From: Neolentinus lepideus HHB14362 ss-1
Lineage: Eukaryota; Basidiomycota; Agaricomycetes; Gloeophyllales; Gloeophyllaceae
Length of the DNA: 64,000 nt
NCBI GenBank assembly: GCA_001632425.1
Contig: KV425564.1
Span: 434,001 to 498,000, forward strand
Direction of reading: 5' to 3'
Each line of letters begins with the position of its first letter. Within the stretch, counting starts at the first letter, position 1. The notes beneath the pieces are model-generated. The model saw nothing but the letters and a program-made list of their open reading frames with translations, was not told where the DNA came from and made no database searches. Made by a program: the position numbers and the translations under genes. This document shows, piece by piece, positions 54,983 to 64,000 of the stretch.

Positions 54983-55621
54983 ATGGCAGTCTTATCCGTG
55001 AACAGAGCCGCAGGGCCTGTAGCATGCACGTCTCGGATCGCCAATCATGTAATTCGACCAGGAAATCCTCCATGCCATTTGTTACGACGTGCCAATTCCG
55101 GAGTGTCTGGTTATACGGAAGCACCAAAGAATGACAAGATACCTCACCGTGTTGTCCGTCTTGTAGACCCGGAGACTTCGAAACTGTTGGCGCCAGCACC
55201 TCTAGAAGAAGTGCTCGTGGCATTCGACCACAAGAAGTTCTTCCTCCAACTGGTCTCCGAGCACCCAGAACCCATCGTCAAGCTTATTGACAAGAATGAA
55301 GCACGAAAAAAACGGCTAGCAGAGCGAAAGCAGGCACTACTTAACAAGAGGGAGGAGAAGGAGATTCAGCTGACGTGGAAGATCGCAAACGGTGATTTAC
55401 TCCACAAACTCAAGAAGGTCCGGCAAGAGTTGGAGAAGGGGAATCGCGTCGATCTCGTCTACGCACCCAAGAAAGGCCAGGTGTTACCGAGTCCTGAAGA
55501 GAAGGATGATATTGTGAGAGACACACTGCGCATTCTGGAGGACATCGGAAGGGAATGGAAGCCACGAGAGCAGGCACCGAGAATGACTGTTGTCTATCTT
55601 GAGAAGAAGAAAGAAATCTGA
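54983..55621 (+). CDS. Mitochondrial translation initiation factor IF-3
   Basis: A single-exon 212-aa protein. The basic, acid-free start (MAVLSVNRAAGPVACTSRIA, then LLRRANSGVSG) looks like a mitochondrial leader. The N-domain has IPHRVVRLVDPETSK. A charged linker helix (NEARKKRLAERKQALLNKRE) leads to the C-domain, where KEIQLTWKIANGDLLHKLKK and VRQELEKGNRVDLVYAPKKG are the IF3 ribosome-binding signature. The role is anti-association and start selection on the mitochondrial small subunit. In yeast the counterpart is Aim23. The stop lies 63 bases from that of the convergent PPR gene. Confidence 0.87.
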   Translation: MAVLSVNRAAGPVACTSRIANHVIRPGNPPCHLLRRANSGVSGYTEAPKNDKIPHRVVRLVDPETSKLLAPAPLEEVLVAFDHKKFFLQLVSEHPEPIVKLIDKNEARKKRLAERKQALLNKREEKEIQLTWKIANGDLLHKLKKVRQELEKGNRVDLVYAPKKGQVLPSPEEKDDIVRDTLRILEDIGREWKPREQAPRMTVVYLEKKKEI

Positions 55622-55684
55622 TAGCGCAATTATGTGGCTCATACAATCTCTGAAATATTACAGATAGTAAGTAATGCTACATGC

Positions 55685-58666
55685 TCAAGGCTGCAATGTT
55701 CGATGCTTCCGACTATACCGCTTGCTGACAGGAACTTTAGTTCTTGGACTCGGGATGGAGTGAGGGAGGAAATACGGCATATGGGGAGGAGGTTCCGCAA
55801 ATGCTCGGGTGTCTACGAACGTCTGCTTGGTCTCCGTTGGCCCGATCAACAGCTCTCTCCCAGTGAACATGTACCGGAATCCTATAGGAAGTGTGAAGCC
55901 TGCTGCCATTAGATCCTCCGCGACCTCCTGCAACCCCGGCGTCCAAGCAGAGGACATCTTTCCAGATTCCATGTAGACGTCAATGGACGAGCGTACCAGA
56001 CGTCTCCAATGTGACGGGCTGGTTCGCGACCTGCGAGCGTGCATGCCTGGATGCCTGCCAAAAACGTCAAGCGCGGCGTTGTAGAACCTTGCATCAGGTT
56101 GTGGGACTAGATGATGCAGCGAGACGTCGTGCCCCGTCCTCTTTTTGATCTCCTGCATAGCATTGATGACGGCTAGCGCACCCGATCGCATGGATCGGAA
56201 TAGCAATAGACCCATTTCCTGCGCGGCATCATGGCGACTAAGCTGGTACGATGCTAGTCTATCTCGTCGAAGGATATACGATGCCCATCCAATGACATGA
56301 TCAGTGGACTTGGGCATCCACACTGGGTCTTCCGCATAGTGATCGTGCACGCCCCTCATGTGTAATCCTTTCCGAGCCTCCTGTGCATAGCACTGCATCA
56401 TTGAAGTATATGCATGTATGGACAGGCACCACGGGTCCACACCCGAATTAGGCTCCCAGCTCGCCCGTTCAGCCTGCTTAGCGAGCATCCAGACACGCTC
56501 GCAAAGACCGGTCTTCCCTGCCATGCGTAATGCATTGAGGACAACAGCGAAGAAGTAAGGACCATAAGTGACTGCTCGGCTGACGGATTTTGCTCGCTTG
56601 TTTTTCTTCAAGGCTTGATACTCATCAACACTCATGGATCCTACAGACGGATGGTCCACCGCGAACAGTTCGGGCAACATCTTGAACAGGACATCTGCGA
56701 CAACTTGAGGACGGCCAGTGGCTACCATGTGTGATATGTACGCGGTGATGGTGTATCGATCCAGATAGAAAAGGTCGCGTTGTTCTGGGAGACTAAGTGC
56801 AAGAGAGGGGTCACGCTGGCTTTCGTTGATGACCACGTCCACCATTGTGTAGGCAGTACCTTGACCGGTCTCCTTCGCATCCTCGGTGTCTGTTACCGAA
56901 GAAGCTTGTGTCTCAGAACAGGTAACTTCTTCAGTGGTCGCCTCCACTGACGGACGATCGGCGAGGTCGTTGGTATTGAACAAAGGCGCCTCAGGCAGGT
57001 CAATGGCCACTTCGCCGGGTACGTATTCTGCCAGGGAATGTAACACGAAAGGGCGATCGATTTTCCCATTCGCTTCCATGCTTCTCAACTCTAGCAGTGC
57101 ATGCTCCGTGAGACCATTGATACCCAAAACAGTCCCCGCCCGCATCAAGGTATTGAACGTATTGCGATCGGGTTGTAGTGGTGGGGATCGAACGTTCTGC
57201 ATATGATCCAAAACCTGTTGCGCGAGACACAGTGACCGGCGATACCGCAGAGCATACCACAACAGAGAGTTGTATGTATTTATGTTCAGTGGCGGGCGGG
57301 TCCTGTCGTTGCGACGGTCATAGGACGACGGTAGGTTGCCGAACAAGCGACGTAATGCTTCATGAACGTACGAATACCCTTCCACTCGGAGAGGTCTCCT
57401 GGACCCCTCGATCCATACAGTTACATCCGTATATCTCGGGACGGAGTACATGGTCTTGACTAGCCGCGAGATATCTGTGAAGGGTAACAAGTTATCGTTG
57501 AGGAGCGAAACCAGGGTCACAAGTGCCTGCATTGTCAGACGGATCTGGTGGCTGGTATTGTTACTGTTGGATACGTCGTCCCAGGAGGCAGTGATTGCAT
57601 CCAGGATCGAGCGCATTATACCCGCCGACGGCTTAGGCGTTGCATACTTGGTGCGCCCAGTTTTCGGAATCTGCACAGGAGTGCTCCTCGACTGGGCGGT
57701 ATCATTGTTGGCCTCCGACATAGACTTGATGACTTGTTCCGTGACAGCTTTTCGCATCTGCCAGTCCTTCACCAGTAACACGAAGAGAAGACAGGCGACA
57801 AGAATCTCTCCCTGAAGCAAGCATGCATTGATCAGGCTCTCATACATCCCCTGAGTCCGGCTGTGCCCGTGCTTTCTCGCCTTCATGAAGAGCCCAAGGG
57901 CTAGTCGTGTCGTCTGATCGGTCACCAAACCAGTATGAAGCCTCAGTACTTTGGCACTTTCAGGGAAGCGAGCGAGGTCGAGGAGAAGGCGCTTCATCTT
58001 CACACCCTGCATCGGGCGTGGCTGCACTGGGGTGGTGAGGGCATCGATAATGGCCTTCATCGTAGCAGCACGCAATTTGATACCGCCATCCATCATGACA
58101 TGGGCCTGCGTAGCAGCTCTCTTGGGCAGCCCAGAGCGTATGAGACCATGGAGGATGCAATGGGCAGCAAGACGTGGCGAGATATCACGGCTGAAGTCGA
58201 TGGGATCGGGCAGTTGGAGCAGCCGGGGCGGGATCTGACCGGGGGACTTGGACTTGTGATGCGCAAAAGCCATGCTGTTCAGGATGAAGAGAGCATCTCC
58301 TATCTGGCCCTCTTTGAAACACAACCTGACCGCTTGCGCGGCGGCTCTAGATATCTGTGCATTCGTGAATTGACTGGGACTAGGCTCTGGAAGAGCTTCA
58401 ACAGCTATCATGCCAGGCGCTGTTGCTTCGGGTGCACCAGCAAAAGCGACAGCAGATGCGGCATGCAGTCTAGATAGAGTAAGGGTAGGAGAAGCTAGCG
58501 GCCAGAGGCGACGAGGGGAAGGTGAGGATCCGACCAGCCCGTAAGGACGAGGTGATATATGTCGGATGATGTTTCCCCAAAAGATAGGCTTCCTGCCTAA
58601 CGCCAACGCGGCATGCGAGTGTGGTCTATGGAAGACATTGGCAATGGTAGACCGATTGCATTGCAT
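55685..58666 (-). CDS. Mitochondrial PPR-like protein, 993 aa
   Basis: One uninterrupted exon of 993 codons, unusual in this intron-rich window. The start MQCNRSTIANVFHRPHSHAA and the following Arg/Ser-rich stretch look like a mitochondrial leader. The body is helical, with pentatricopeptide-like repeats, clearest at NINTYNSLLWYALRYRRSLC, LAQQVLDHMQNVRSP and PDRNTFNTLMRAGTVLGING. Others are RTQGMYESLINACLLQGEIL, FFAVVLNALRMAGKTGLCER and LSIHAYTSMMQCYAQEARKG. Repeats are degenerate and spread out, as in fungal PPR proteins that act on mitochondrial RNA. The target RNA is unknown. No catalytic domain is seen. Confidence 0.72.
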   Translation of the reverse strand: MQCNRSTIANVFHRPHSHAALALGRKPIFWGNIIRHISPRPYGLVGSSPSPRRLWPLASPTLTLSRLHAASAVAFAGAPEATAPGMIAVEALPEPSPSQFTNAQISRAAAQAVRLCFKEGQIGDALFILNSMAFAHHKSKSPGQIPPRLLQLPDPIDFSRDISPRLAAHCILHGLIRSGLPKRAATQAHVMMDGGIKLRAATMKAIIDALTTPVQPRPMQGVKMKRLLLDLARFPESAKVLRLHTGLVTDQTTRLALGLFMKARKHGHSRTQGMYESLINACLLQGEILVACLLFVLLVKDWQMRKAVTEQVIKSMSEANNDTAQSRSTPVQIPKTGRTKYATPKPSAGIMRSILDAITASWDDVSNSNNTSHQIRLTMQALVTLVSLLNDNLLPFTDISRLVKTMYSVPRYTDVTVWIEGSRRPLRVEGYSYVHEALRRLFGNLPSSYDRRNDRTRPPLNINTYNSLLWYALRYRRSLCLAQQVLDHMQNVRSPPLQPDRNTFNTLMRAGTVLGINGLTEHALLELRSMEANGKIDRPFVLHSLAEYVPGEVAIDLPEAPLFNTNDLADRPSVEATTEEVTCSETQASSVTDTEDAKETGQGTAYTMVDVVINESQRDPSLALSLPEQRDLFYLDRYTITAYISHMVATGRPQVVADVLFKMLPELFAVDHPSVGSMSVDEYQALKKNKRAKSVSRAVTYGPYFFAVVLNALRMAGKTGLCERVWMLAKQAERASWEPNSGVDPWCLSIHAYTSMMQCYAQEARKGLHMRGVHDHYAEDPVWMPKSTDHVIGWASYILRRDRLASYQLSRHDAAQEMGLLLFRSMRSGALAVINAMQEIKKRTGHDVSLHHLVPQPDARFYNAALDVFGRHPGMHARRSRTSPSHWRRLVRSSIDVYMESGKMSSAWTPGLQEVAEDLMAAGFTLPIGFRYMFTGRELLIGPTETKQTFVDTRAFAEPPPHMPYFLPHSIPSPRTKVPVSKRYSRKHRTLQP

Positions 58667-59020
58667 GAATCGAGCATAACTGAATACAGCCGTTATAATC
58701 CGACTGTACCGGACAGAGGGTCAAGCTCACCAGGCCGTTCAACCTAACCTGAACTAGCACAACTCGACCTTCTTGCTAATGTATGGATCCCTCCAGAGAG
58801 AGCAATGAGTGCGACGTCGCGCAAGGGCTCTCAGGGACTCTCTGCCTCATCGAGCTCGGCCTCTCTCGGTCTCGACATTCTGCAAGGACCACGTGATCCA
58901 TCTTGTTTAGGCGACAGCAGCGGTCCGCTCTGTTCGTTGCAAGTTTGCCTTGGTCAGTGCTGTCTGGCATCTTTGGTGTCGCAGTATCAAAGGGGGAATT
59001 GATATCTGAGTCATTCACTC
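58667..59020. promoter_or_regulatory. Divergent promoter, PPR gene / CBP80
   Basis: This 354-bp region lies between divergent start codons. It contains CCACGTGATC near 58.89 kb, an E-box/CACGTG palindrome that could bind basic helix-loop-helix factors. No TATA box or gene is seen. Confidence 0.45.
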
Positions 59021-62000
59021 ATGAGCTACGAGCGTCCTTACAACAACCGGAGGCGGAATCGAGGTGAGGGAATGTGTATGGGCCAACACATCTTGCAGTC
59101 CAAACGAGCGTCATGGACTTCTTGCAGATGACTATGAGCGACGCGAAGCGTACGAGACACCGGAGCAAAAAATAAGGACAGCAATCATTCGACTGGGTGA
59201 AGTGGTGAGTGTGCCGTGAATCTTTGTCCATGCAGGCGACTGAACAGCAAGTCAGGATGTTATTCAAGAGATTCCTAGAGTAGCGAAGCAAATTAGAGAA
59301 CAGGCCGTCGGAAGTGTACCAGCCATTTCAGAGGGGTTTCGAATAGGGTATGTTCGCCAAGTCTCAGAATTCACACCCGCTGACGGGCTGCCATAGTGTT
59401 ACCGAGCAGCCCTACAAAATCCCATATTACGCCAATCTCCTTCGCCTTCTACATGATCATGCAGACGGAGAACAGGAGTCTTCCACTAGCGGCAGTCCAT
59501 CCCTAGGCAAACAAATACTGGAGGATTTCTGGAAAGGTTTCCAAGCGTTCCTGGATAAGCTATCATGGAGAGAAACTCGTCTATGCGTCAGTATCCTCTA
59601 TTCTCCAAAGCACCGGGAAGCTGAGCTTGCACTCTGACTGTAGATTCACTTCTTTGCACATCTCACTATGGCAAAAGTCATCTCGGTACAATCCATGCTC
59701 AATCTCTTGCAATCCTTTGTAGCTGTCCTGGATGAATTCGGAGTCTCCCATGGTCGGGCTAAGAGGGCAGGCTTGTGTGCGGCGGAAGGGTTGATGATCG
59801 TACGTAATGAGTGGTCCCCTGTTACCCATCCGCTAACAACCTGATTGGAGAACAGGCGGGCAAGACTCTCAAGGAAGCCTCTGTGACGGATGTCATTGAC
59901 ATCATCAATGCTATTCAGATATATGTGGAGTCTGCTGCATCATCAAAACGGCTTGTCCAGCCAGTAGCACAGTTTCATGCAGAACTCGATAGTCTAGAAA
60001 ACGCTGACGAGGTTTGCGGGTTTTGTTGTTCTCTACCGGTGTAAGGGTCTCATATATTTCACATAAGCTGTTGGAGTCAGCATTAGCGGTGCTTAAGGCA
60101 CTGAATTCAACCGATTTCGCTGAAAGCGTCAACAGCTACCCCCAGCCCTACGTCGACCTACCAGACCTCCCGGATGGCGCTGCAGTGTTCGAGCTGCCAT
60201 CGGTGCTCGTACCGCCCGAAATCATTGAGTTAGACGGGCTCTCCGCTGATACGGGCGAGGAAGCTCAGGTGAAGAAGGAAGAGTGGCCCGAATATTACAT
60301 TCGGCTATTCGACAACGAGGTACGCTCCTTTCACCCACGATGTCTTGTGTTCTGACTGGCGTGTACTAGGTAACCCCTGACCCGGTCTCCGCAGCTGGCT
60401 ATGCAGTGAGGTCTGCTCTCCTGGACATAGTCGAGATATTCGAGGTCAACCGGAAGGAATGTGCGCGATTGCTGCTCGAGTATCCAAAATGGACATTACC
60501 GGGGACATTCAAACCGAGACCTGGGGCGCCTGTGGATTTGCAGCCGGAGCCCGTCCCAGGCAAGAACTGGCAGCTAGAGAGCACGCTCATGGAAGTTGGT
60601 ACCCAACATATCAGAAACTCCGCATCACCTAACCAGGGACTATAGATTGTACTCGGCGCTCTGTTCGTCCTACCGGAGTCAACTTACAAAGCTATCTATT
60701 ATATCGGGCTGATCACGGAGATTTGTAAGCTTTCCCCGTCTACAGTTGGACCTGCGGTAGGCAAGTCCATTCGCAAGCTGTACGCGTCGCTCGCGGACGG
60801 ATTAGACGTCGAAGTTTCCCGGCGCTTCGCAGAATGGTTTGCCATTCATATGAGCAACTTTGGGTTCCAGTGGGTCTGGAAGGAATGGTTTGCCCCTCAC
60901 TTTTTGCTCCGGATGCAACACATTCATTTTGGTGTTCGTGTTTCTATTTGCGCAGGGTACCGGACTTGTCCCTGGCACAGCAACACCCGAAGCGTGGTTT
61001 CGCGCGCCGTGCCGTGGAGTTTGAGATTAGATTGGCGTACCATGAACGGATTGCGAAGACGCTTCCGGAAGCGTTCCAGGCTGAAGGCGCGCATGTGCTG
61101 CCAGAGCATGCCCCCGGCCCAGACTTTGAATATGACGAACCTTGTGGGTGGACATGAATTGTAATTGATCGATAACTGACGCGTCTGAGTACTGTAGCGA
61201 ACCCCCATCACAATGCGGCTCAAAGCGTGCTGAATCTGTTTAAGGGTCGTGCAAAGGCCGAAGACGTTCTCGCTCATCTGGAGTCTTTGAAGACAACTAT
61301 AGGTGAGACGGCGGACGGTGACGTGAACGTTGACGCGGTTATCCGCTCGGTGGCCGTCCAGTCGCTTCTGAACATCGGCTCCCGCTCCTTCTCTCACTTC
61401 CTCAACGCTATCGAGCGTTACTTACCTGTTCTCCGGAGCCTCGCCACCGGCGGCCTTGAAGCCAAGACGGACATCCTCACCGCTGTATCTCTGTTTTGGA
61501 ACAGAAATCGCCAGATGATTGCAATCGTGTTTGACAAGCTGATGCAGTATCAGATCGTCGACCCCACGGATGTCGTCGGCTGGACGTTCACAAACGGTGT
61601 TGGCAACGAGAGGGGTGACTCAGAGGGCCCTTCGGCTATTAACGCACATGATTGGGACTTGTTGAAAGGCGCGCTAGACAAGGCGAACGGGCGCGTACTC
61701 GTTGCGAGAAAGAAGGTAACGGCGTTGAGGAAGGAGGAGGACGACACGCGAGCTAGGGCCAAAGCGAGCGGAGGTGATGTGACGTCCATGGAGGTTGACA
61801 CCGAGACCAAGCTGGGTGAGTACCCTTTTTCCTTCACGCTCTCATGCTGTTGATCGTTTCTCATAGACGAACCTCCCGAGTCGGCTGCACTCACCACAGC
61901 TGTCAAGGCCTTCACCAGTTTGACGTCTCAACAAAAAACCGCCTTGGCGCGAGCGCTGGATGGATTCATCGCGTGCTTGGCTCCTTTGTCTTCCGACAGG

Positions 62001-62318
62001 CGTGCTAATCCTCACGCGCACGAAGTCCTTACGGAGAAGGCATGGCATAACCGTGCTAACTGGAGTGACGAGGAGTGGAATGCTTGGGAAACCTGGGGCT
62101 GGTATAGGCACTTCTGCAGAGCTGTAAGGTGTCGCTCTTTTTCATACGCACCCTGCGGCTAACTGGTATTTCCCCTTGTTTCTTAGTACTCGCCATACCT
62201 GCGGAACTATTCCACCACGCTTGGCACCGTTTCACTAAAGAAGTTTGAGGGGTCCACAGATCCAGCTGCGCTGCAGATCATGAAACTATGGAGCGTCGCG
62301 ACTGGAGAAGAGGCATGA
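59021..62318 (+). CDS. CBC1: Nuclear cap-binding protein CBP80
   Basis: CBP80 (NCBP1) is the large MIF4G-like subunit of the nuclear cap-binding complex; with CBP20 it binds the m7G cap and feeds splicing, export and decay. The start MSYERPYNNRRRNR is followed by ETPEQKIRTAIIRLGEV. The first MIF4G text reads QPYKIPYYANLLRLLHDH and RLCIHFFAHLTMAKVISVQS. Further exons give WPEYYIRLFDNE, FAEWFAIHMSNFGFQWVWKEW, FEIRLAYHERIAKTLPEAF, SRSFSHFLNAIERYLPVLRS, DILTAVSLFWNRNRQMIAIV and FDKLMQYQIVDPTDVVGWTF, which is the strongest family match. The C-terminus has a charged coiled coil and ends KLWSVATGEEA. At least ten introns are present and no break is seen. It fits functionally with THO2 at the other end of the window, but they are not linked. 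Confidence 0.92.
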
Positions 62319-62439
62319 ATGATTTCCCAGACTGGTGTTCATGATAATTCTACTGTACCTATTCTTGTACAAGTTTCTGTTCGCTACTATCGTACAAACC
62401 TTGTGTGTATATAGTGATGTCCTTTCTCTCCGTGTTGAT

Positions 62440-62527
62440 GGGCTGGTGGCGCAGTTGGTTAGCGCGTCTGCTTTACATGTATTACATGCGTCGCAGAAGG
62501 TCTTCGGTTCAAACCCGGATCGGCTCA
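62440..62527 (+). tRNA. tRNA-Val(TAC) with 14-nt intron
   Basis: The acceptor stem GGGCTGG pairs with TCGGCTC (three G-U pairs) and the discriminator is A. The D arm is GCGC..GCGC, the anticodon stem TCTGC/GCAGA, and the T arm TTCGG TTCAAAC CCGGA. The anticodon loop reads TT TAC A, then an intron of 14 nt (62478-62491), then C. The intron is in the canonical place after position 37. This gives anticodon TAC (62474-62476). A CAT (Met) reading would need a non-standard intron position. A short T run (ATTTTG) lies about 25 bases downstream. Confidence 0.75.
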
Positions 62528-63162
62528 TTCATGGTATACCTGCTGTTATTTTGTCTCTCGAACCATGGCCGACCGGTCCAAGGCGAACAAAACCTCTTTT
62601 ATTATTATTTTAGACAAGCGATGTGACCAGGCGGCAATTGACGATAGGTCAAACCCGACCCAGTCCGCTAAACTGGCCCTTGGTTACTTGGTCCGAGCCG
62701 AAATGCTTTTTACGCACGACCTCCGGCGGGCACCTGGAGTCTCCGTCGAAACCTCTTTTAACCCATACACATAGCATCGCAATACGTGTCATACGCAATT
62801 CAGGTACATCTATGATTCACTGCTGTAAGCCCTAGGATACATGCGAGTGGCAGTGAAGCAAGGCTAAATTATGGGGCGTTTATGAAGGAATGGGTGGGCA
62901 TAATCTTGATATTGTTACAACAAATCCAGCAAAGTCCATAGTCAAACAACAAATCGACGCGTCACGAAGAAATAAAATATTAAAGGTGTGCGCTGTGCGC
63001 TTAGCATACAACGAATTAAGAAGTCGGCGTAGTAGTGTGCAAAGCATTAAAGTCTGTGGTAGAAAGTCGAACACTGCGTACAATCATCCGCAAACGTAAA
63101 AGAAAGACATTGATAAGGAGGGTTGGTAGTCGATGGGTGGATATCCCTGTGTCTTGCAGGAC
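62528..63162. other. Intergenic region after the tRNA
   Basis: About 630 bp lie between the tRNA and the stop of the last gene. Part near 62.87-63.09 kb is AT-rich and may be the 3' untranslated region of the minus-strand gene. No second tRNA or other gene is seen. Confidence 0.45.
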
Positions 63163-64000
63163 CTAGACATCAAGCGCGCCAGCCTGGGAGCGGAACATGA
63201 CCGACTTGGAGTGGACGAGCCGGCGGAATGCGCTCGTAGTCGCCTCGGAGTGGTCAACGATCTCAACGGCAGGCATGGCCTTGAACACGTCGGCCTTCTC
63301 GACGCCCGAGCCCTTCGTCGCGGCGCCCCACATGCGCGTGAAGAAACCGCCAGCAGAGACCGAACCCTTGGTAGCCGCCTTGGCCGCGTCGTCGCCCGCG
63401 TCGTCTAGCTGCACCTGCGAGTAGGCGTAGGACGTCGAGCGCCGCGAAGCGACGTAGCTCGAGCGCGCGCTCGTTCGCGAGGAGGCTGGGCTGCGCTCGG
63501 CACGGACTGTGAGGGTGGAGGACGTCGAGACCTTTCGGCCCTGCCTGTATGCGCGCGAGGGGACGGACTTGAGCATGAACTTGGCCGCCTGCTTCGTGAT
63601 GTCTTCCTCGAGCTCGTCTTCAGACGTCGACGAAGAGTTCCCGCTGTCCTCGGTCATATAGTCAGGGTCCGACTCGGTGCCGCTAGTGCCGCTGTTAGAG
63701 AAGCTAGAGGACGTAGACATTGGAGAGGGAGCCTTAGCATCAGAGGAGCGCGTCGACGAGGCAACGTTGAGGTACGTCTTAGAGAGGCGCTTAGCGATAC
63801 TCTTGAGAGCAGAGGCACCAGCATCGTGAGGAGGCGTCGGTGGCATCTGCGCTTGACCGCGAGCCTTGCTAGCCTTGGAGACCTTCTCGACAGCGGCAGC
63901 CCTAGTTTCCTTGGACGAGGTAGGCAGGAAGATGGAGTAGGCCTTGATGGCCTCGGCTTCTTCAAAGCGCAGATCGTAGTCCAGGAGAAAGAGCAGCTGA
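63163..64000 (-). CDS. Unidentified protein, C-terminal 278 residues only
   Basis: The frame is open through the window edge at 64000, so the 5' part is missing. The visible part starts LLFLLDYDLRFEEAEAIKAY, SIFLPTSSKETRAAAVEKV, a likely helical segment. A long disordered Ser/Thr/Glu-rich region follows (SSFSNSGTSGTESDPDYM, TEDSGNSSSTSEDELEED), then TKQAAKFMLKSVPSRAYRQG, SYVASRRSTSYAYSQ and GGFFTRMWGAATKG, ending RSQAGALDV. Codons are strongly biased to C or G at the third place (GCC, AAG, CTC), which suggests high expression. I do not recognise the family. Confidence 0.7.
   Translation of the reverse strand, partial: QLLFLLDYDLRFEEAEAIKAYSIFLPTSSKETRAAAVEKVSKASKARGQAQMPPTPPHDAGASALKSIAKRLSKTYLNVASSTRSSDAKAPSPMSTSSSFSNSGTSGTESDPDYMTEDSGNSSSTSEDELEEDITKQAAKFMLKSVPSRAYRQGRKVSTSSTLTVRAERSPASSRTSARSSYVASRRSTSYAYSQVQLDDAGDDAAKAATKGSVSAGGFFTRMWGAATKGSGVEKADVFKAMPAVEIVDHSEATTSAFRRLVHSKSVMFRSQAGALDV

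Noticed and set aside
62440..62527. tRNA-Met(CAT) instead of tRNA-Val(TAC)
   Set aside because: A CAT anticodon would need an intron outside the canonical site after position 37. With the standard site the loop is TT-TAC-A-C.

Overview
The window looks like ordinary nuclear chromosome from a mushroom-forming basidiomycete (Agaricomycetes). The genes are eukaryotic and dense, and split by many short introns (about 50-70 nt) with GT..AG ends and CTRAY branch points. They sit in divergent pairs with 0.2-0.35 kb promoters and convergent pairs with short 3' gaps. The protein families are core fungal ones: THO2, NOP58, ERG27, GPC1, TAD1, TAD2, NCS6, CBP80, Atf1-type bZIP and FLX1-type carrier. I see no bacterial operons, no CRISPR, no rRNA and no biosynthetic cluster. 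I could not fix genus or species.

Layout. 1-7.2 kb: THO2 on the minus strand, its 3' end cut by the window edge. 7.3-10.8 kb: a repeat-rich gap with copies of the flanks of both neighbouring genes. 10.9-12.6 kb: Atf1-like bZIP factor. 12.6-14.7 kb: a second repeat-rich gap ending in an intact-looking non-autonomous TIR transposon with a 9-bp target duplication, next to TAD1. 14.7-18.4 kb: TAD1 and GPC1, convergent. 18.4-20.4 kb: no gene seen. 20.4-24.1 kb: EAF elongation factor and a secreted ferritin-like (Rds1) protein. 25.0-31.4 kb: serine carboxypeptidase, divergent from NOP58, then ERG27. 31.5-34.3 kb: secreted GH20 hexosaminidase. 34.9-37.5 kb: a CpG-poor block with an unnamed multi-pass membrane protein and tandem duplications. 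38.0-39.5 kb: NCS6/CTU1. 40.3-44.8 kb: a single-pass membrane protein with a long disordered tail and three 57-residue repeats. 45.7-47.9 kb: cytochrome b5-acyl-CoA dehydrogenase fusion. 48.1-48.6 kb: a perfect 116-bp inverted repeat. 48.9-62.3 kb: FLX1-type carrier, prolyl oligopeptidase, TAD2, mitochondrial IF3, a PPR-like protein and CBP80. 62.4 kb: an intron-bearing tRNA gene, probably Val(TAC). 63.2-64 kb: the 3' part of an unidentified gene.

Functional themes are nuclear RNA metabolism (THO2, EAF, CBP80, NOP58), tRNA modification (TAD1, TAD2, NCS6) and mitochondrial gene expression or transport (IF3, PPR, FLX1). These look like chance housekeeping neighbours, not a co-regulated cluster.

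I did not find a convincing new multi-gene system. The best leads are an apparent U2-type AT-AC intron just after the catalytic His of the carboxypeptidase, the TIR element with its 9-bp target duplication, the perfect inverted repeat with tRNA-like sequence on its outer edges, dispersed copies of the THO2 5' end and the bZIP 3' flank, the CpG-depleted membrane-protein block, and three introns whose length is a multiple of three and which contain no stop. Exon limits were worked out by hand from splice signals and protein-family continuity. Where not given explicitly they are approximate.
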